This document shows positions 23,533-26,597 of a stretch of 26,597 bases of DNA, one piece after another (positions within the stretch are counted from its first letter, which is position 1; every line of letters starts with the position of its first letter). The notes beneath the pieces are model-generated. The model did no database searches. It worked only from the letters and a program-made list of their open reading frames with translations, and was not told the DNA's origin. Both the position numbers and the translations under genes were made by a program. The stretch is taken from contig CAYMCP010000052.1 of NCBI GenBank assembly GCA_964388965.1, positions 1 through 26,597 on the forward strand, given 5' to 3'. The stretch is from Albibeggiatoa sp964388965. Its GTDB lineage: Bacteria > Pseudomonadota > Gammaproteobacteria > Beggiatoales > Beggiatoaceae.

Positions 23533-24012
23533 GTGAAATTGACTACAAAAGGTCGTTATGCTGTTACTGCAATGTTAGATTTAGCAATTAATCGTGATAA
23601 TGGTCCCATCACATTAGCAGATATTTCTAAACGTCAGGGTATTTCACTCTCTTATTTAGAACAATTATTTTCTAAGTTACGGCGTAATGGATTGGTCGAC
23701 AGCGCGCGTGGACCTGGTGGTGGTTATAGCCTTAGTCGTGATGCGCGTGATATTACTGTAGTCGAAGTAATTGAAGCAGTAGACGAAAATATCAGTGCAG
23801 ATCATTGCAAGGGTATGAAAAATTGTCATGAGGGTCAAGGGTGTATAAGCCATGAATTATGGACTGAGCTGAGTTGTCAAATTCATGAATTTTTAAGTAA
23901 TATTACTTTAGCTCAAGTTATTGAAAAACACGCCGAAAATGCAACAAATGCAGAAATGAATGGCTCGCTTGATAAAACCCATAATCGTCGTCAGCGTCTT
24001 GCAATGGTTTAA
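23533..24012 (+). CDS. iscR: Fe-S cluster-sensing transcription regulator IscR
   Basis: A 159-residue Rrf2-family regulator that senses Fe-S status and represses the isc operon. The N-terminal winged helix begins VKLTTKGRYAVTAMLDLA and includes SLSYLEQLFSKLRRNGLV and ARGPGGGY (wing). The cluster ligands are C-x5-C-x5-C-x2-H in HCKGMKNCHEGQGCISH, identical in spacing to E. coli IscR (Cys92, Cys98, Cys104, His107). GTG 23533 was chosen because family members start at this point and AAGAGGGA lies 7-8 bases upstream; an ATG at 23494 would add 13 unrelated residues. It starts an operon with iscS 20 bases downstream. An IscR site precedes it. Confidence 0.95.
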   Translation: MKLTTKGRYAVTAMLDLAINRDNGPITLADISKRQGISLSYLEQLFSKLRRNGLVDSARGPGGGYSLSRDARDITVVEVIEAVDENISADHCKGMKNCHEGQGCISHELWTELSCQIHEFLSNITLAQVIEKHAENATNAEMNGSLDKTHNRRQRLAMV

Positions 24013-24032
24013 AGATTTAGGACAAAAAGCTT

Positions 24033-25247
24033 ATGAAATTACCTATTTATATGGATTACGCAGCAACAACACCAGTAGACCCCCGTGTTGCAGAAAAAAT
24101 GATGCAATGTTTAACAATAGATGGTCATTTTGGTAATCCTGCTTCACGTTCGCATGAATATGGTTGGAATGCTGAAAAGCTTATTGATGAGGCGCGTCAA
24201 CAGGTTGCTGATTTGGTGAATTGCGATCCGCGTGAAATTATATGGACTTCGGGCGCGACCGAGTCAGACAATTTAGCGATTAAAGGCGTTGCACATTTTT
24301 ATCGCAAAAAAGGTAAACACATTATTACAGCAAAAACTGAGCATAAAGCTGTATTGGATACGTGCCGTTATTTAGAAGCACAGGGTTTTGAAGTCACTTA
24401 CTTAGACCCTGAACCAAATGGATTAATTGATTTAAAAAAATTAGAAGCGGCAGTGCGCGATGATACAATTTTAGTCAGTTTGATGCACGTCAATAATGAA
24501 ATTGGTGTTATTACCGATATTGCAGCAATTGGCGAAATGATGCGAGCACGAAAAGTTTTATTTCATGTGGATGCCGCGCAAAGCGCAGGTAAAGTGCCAA
24601 TTGATTTAAAAAATATGAAAGTAGATTTAATGTCATTTTCCGCGCATAAGGTTTACGGACCAAAAGGTATTGGTGCATTATTTGTGCGTCGTAAGCCTAG
24701 AGTACGTTTAGAAGCGCAAATGCACGGTGGGGGTCATGAACGAGGTATGCGTTCTGGCACATTGGCAACTCATCAAATTGTAGGTATGGGTGAGGCATTC
24801 CGCATTGCCAAAGCAGAGATGGAAACTGAAAATGTGCGCATTATGGCATTACGTCAACGTTTATGGAATGGTTTGCAAAATATTGAAGAAGTCTATATAA
24901 ATGGCGATATTAATCATCGTATTACGGGTAATTTAAATATTAGTTTTAATTTTGTTGAAGGTGAATCATTAATTATGGCATTACGTGAATTAGCGGTTTC
25001 ATCTGGTTCGGCGTGTACCTCAGCAAGTTTAGAACCTTCTTACGTATTACGGGCTTTAGGTCGTAATGACGAGTTAGCACATAGCTCAATTCGTTTCACA
25101 ATTGGACGCTTTACCACTGAGCAAGATGTTGATCGTGCGATTGAATTGATTGGTAATAGTGTAGCAAAATTACGTGAATTATCGCCATTATGGGATATGT
25201 ATAAAGAAGGAGTGGATTTAAATTCCATTCAGTGGACAACACATTGA
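24033..25247 (+). CDS. iscS: Cysteine desulfurase IscS
   Basis: A 404-residue PLP enzyme that takes sulfur from cysteine and hands it as persulfide to IscU and to tRNA-thiolation partners. Length and colinearity match E. coli IscS throughout. The PLP lysine is in SFSAHKVYGPKG (about Lys206). The active-site cysteine is in SSGSACTSASLEPSYVL (about Cys328). The TEHKAVLDT and HVDAAQSAGK segments form the PLP pocket, and the C-terminal tail DLNSIQWTTH, which contacts IscU, is conserved. AGGA precedes the ATG. It is the second gene of the isc operon, probably the main cytoplasmic sulfur donor. Confidence 0.98.
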   Translation: MKLPIYMDYAATTPVDPRVAEKMMQCLTIDGHFGNPASRSHEYGWNAEKLIDEARQQVADLVNCDPREIIWTSGATESDNLAIKGVAHFYRKKGKHIITAKTEHKAVLDTCRYLEAQGFEVTYLDPEPNGLIDLKKLEAAVRDDTILVSLMHVNNEIGVITDIAAIGEMMRARKVLFHVDAAQSAGKVPIDLKNMKVDLMSFSAHKVYGPKGIGALFVRRKPRVRLEAQMHGGGHERGMRSGTLATHQIVGMGEAFRIAKAEMETENVRIMALRQRLWNGLQNIEEVYINGDINHRITGNLNISFNFVEGESLIMALRELAVSSGSACTSASLEPSYVLRALGRNDELAHSSIRFTIGRFTTEQDVDRAIELIGNSVAKLRELSPLWDMYKEGVDLNSIQWTTH

Positions 25248-25297
25248 TTTATGATGGCTGATGCGCATTTTAATAATTAAAAAATAGAGGATTTACA

Positions 25298-25690
25298 ATG
25301 GCTTACTCAGAAAAAGTATTAGATCACTATGAAAATCCACGCAATGTTGGGGCGTTAGATGCCAATGATCCAAGTGTAGGTATGGGTATGGTTGGTGCGC
25401 CTGCTTGTGGTGATGTGATGCGTTTAACGATTAAGGTGGATAACAATGGTGTCATTGAGGACGCAAAATTTAAAACTTATGGTTGTGGTAGTGCGATTGC
25501 GTCCAGCTCACTACTGACGGAGTGGGTACGTGGTAAAACTTTAGACGAAGCTGCTCAAATTAAAAATACTGAAATTGCAGAAGAGCTTGCATTACCGCCG
25601 GTTAAAATCCACTGCTCGGTATTGGCAGAAGATTCGATTAAAGCGGCAATCGCCGATTACAAGAAAAAACAGAATATTAGTGAAAATTAA
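25298..25690 (+). CDS. iscU: Fe-S cluster scaffold protein IscU
   Basis: A 130-residue scaffold on which [2Fe-2S] and [4Fe-4S] clusters are assembled before transfer. The ligands are present: Cys37 in APACGDVM with the adjacent Asp39, Cys63 in YGCGSAIASSS, and Cys106 in LPPVKIHCSVLAED. The LPPVK motif is the HscA chaperone recognition site, so a HscA/HscB pair is expected elsewhere in the genome. AGAGG precedes the start, 50 bases after iscS. The gene ends 6 bases from a convergent gene, so the transcript stops here and does not run on to iscA, hscB, hscA and fdx as in E. coli. Confidence 0.98.
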   Translation: MAYSEKVLDHYENPRNVGALDANDPSVGMGMVGAPACGDVMRLTIKVDNNGVIEDAKFKTYGCGSAIASSSLLTEWVRGKTLDEAAQIKNTEIAEELALPPVKIHCSVLAEDSIKAAIADYKKKQNISEN

Positions 25691-25696
25691 TAGTTT

Positions 25697-26296
25697 TCAA
25701 GCAGCAATTAATCTTTCAACTGCTTTCATATCAGCGCGTTGCATTGGTCTGCCATCTACTGGACTTGGTGGCGACCAGCGAATATCATCTACATCGAAAA
25801 CAACTAAAGTTACTTGTTCGTCGCCCGCCACAAATTGATAACATGGAAAACTTATTGTTTGTTGTTCGACCCGAAAACGTTTATCAGTCAACTCATAAGG
25901 GATGCCTTGTTGCATGAGAAATAAGTCAATATCTTTAGGTGTATGGGTGAATAAATGTAGAGAAATATCAGAATGTTGTGTTGCTGTACCCGTCAAAACG
26001 CTACCAACTAAACGCGGTTGAAAATCTTTAAATAAACGCATTGCTTTCAGTGCGATTTCACGCAAATACTGTAAACGTTGTGGCTGATTGTCAGCTTGAA
26101 AGAGGCGTTGATACAGCATAATTTCTGCCTCTATTTCAGCATTACTAGGTAAGTGTTTATTACTTACACCTAATTCCATAGTCGCTTTTTTCTTCGCCAT
26201 TTGAAAATCTTTTACACCTTCTCGTACCATTAAGCGGGCACAAGTAGCGGCGATACTTTGGCGTAATTGCGAGTCTGATGAGTCTTTGCGTCGCAT
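25697..26296 (-). CDS. Nucleotidyltransferase-like protein with degenerate active site
   Basis: A 199-residue soluble protein. A helical N-terminal part (about 1-95) includes LPSNAEIEAEIMLYQRLF. It is followed by RLVGSVLTGTATQHSDISLHLF (94-116), which resembles the GS-x-x-x-G...SDxD core of nucleotidyltransferases. The second Asp is Ser here (SDIS, 109-112), and a third acidic residue is not obvious, so catalysis is doubtful. The C-terminal VDGRPMQRADMKAVERLI resembles conserved proteins of uncharacterised function. ATG 26296 was chosen because homology-like sequence begins there; the frame is open to 26506 but that extension is basic and low in family-like features. It lies 6 bases from iscU, in opposite orientation, on the site where iscA would be expected. 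Confidence 0.65.
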   Translation of the reverse strand: MRRKDSSDSQLRQSIAATCARLMVREGVKDFQMAKKKATMELGVSNKHLPSNAEIEAEIMLYQRLFQADNQPQRLQYLREIALKAMRLFKDFQPRLVGSVLTGTATQHSDISLHLFTHTPKDIDLFLMQQGIPYELTDKRFRVEQQTISFPCYQFVAGDEQVTLVVFDVDDIRWSPPSPVDGRPMQRADMKAVERLIAA

Positions 26297-26554
26297 AGAA
26301 AATAATTTTTTGTTAAGGGGTATAGTGCTCGCAAGCCTGTTGCTAGTTTTTCGTGCTCTCTGACCTAAGAACTTTCGTAAATTTAATCTAACTGGCTTGG
26401 CAAAAAAAGTTGATTTTGTGCTATGAGCTGGTGATTTGTATGATAGCAATTGGAGAGCGATTATAATACTGGCTTGTTTTTTAATCAACAAATCAGTAAT
26501 TCTCATTTTAGAGACTAAACTAAGAGGTATGGGTATTTTCAGGGGGGAAGTTTG

Positions 26555-26597
26555 ATGAAAACAGATACAAGCTTGTCAAAAAATGCTTTGAACTTTG
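26555..26597 (+). CDS. Start of a + strand gene (partial)
   Basis: ATG 26555 lies 4 bases after a strong purine-rich ribosome site (AGGGGGGAAG, 26541-26550) and stays open to the end of the window. Only about 14 residues are visible (MKTDTSLSKNALN...), too few to suggest a family. It is divergent from the nucleotidyltransferase-like gene. Confidence 0.5.
   Translation, partial: MKTDTSLSKNALNF

Noticed and set aside
26297..26506. 70-residue N-terminal extension of the nucleotidyltransferase-like protein
   Set aside because: The extension is basic and unlike the rest, and family-like sequence begins at the internal ATG 26296. Kept out, although that ATG has only a weak ribosome site.
1..26597. 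CRISPR array, tRNA or rRNA genes, prophage or transposase
   Set aside because: No regularly spaced repeats, cloverleaf, rRNA segments or transposase motifs were recognised on either strand by reading. A tRNA/CRISPR search would be needed to exclude them fully.

Overview
The window is an AT-rich stretch of a gammaproteobacterial chromosome. Evidence for this is the IscR-IscS-IscU order, the rlmE-ftsH pair, Slt70, MazG and a Dgt-like HD enzyme, all close to gammaproteobacterial forms. The AT-rich coding style, a tandem AAA-ATPase/PD-(D/E)XK gene family, ThyX and REP-like repeats suggest a Beggiatoa-type (Thiotrichales) sulfur bacterium. That placement is an inference from gene content, not a database match.

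Layout. 1-1902: the tail of one, then one complete, AAA-ATPase-like/PD-(D/E)XK protein, tandem copies sharing an exact 55-bp end. 2014-3984 (-): Slt70-type lytic transglycosylase. 4166-6048 (+): Sel1-repeat protein, pseudopilin-like protein and MazG in a tight cluster. 6065-8220 (-): two response regulators with an ATGA overlap; the second carries GGDEF-EAL and looks like a c-di-GMP phosphodiesterase. 8677-11065 (-): ThyX, a small OmpA-domain protein and an RND-type adaptor without its pump. 11476-12642 (+): dGTPase-like HD hydrolase. 12973-17056 (+): an adenylate-forming ligase, a free-standing acyl carrier protein, a HemN-like radical SAM enzyme and an unrecognised protein with a possible VOC-type ligand pattern. 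17389-19992 (+): a large exported sulfatase bracketed by short inverted repeats. 20200-22951 (-): FtsH, RlmE and a small antitoxin-like gene. 23450-25690 (+): an IscR-site promoter and iscRSU, cut short by a convergent gene (25697-26296, -) for a degenerate nucleotidyltransferase-like protein. A new + strand gene probably begins at 26555.

How the genes work together. Most of the window is housekeeping: peptidoglycan turnover, nucleotide sanitation (MazG, Dgt), dTMP synthesis (ThyX), membrane proteolysis and 23S rRNA methylation, and Fe-S assembly under IscR feedback. The part most like an undescribed system is 12973-17056. Its gene set suggests that an acid is adenylated, loaded on a dedicated carrier protein and modified while tethered by a radical SAM enzyme. 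The fourth protein and possibly the sulfatase may act in the same pathway. Substrate and product cannot be read from the sequence.

No tRNA, rRNA, CRISPR array, transposase or prophage gene was recognised.
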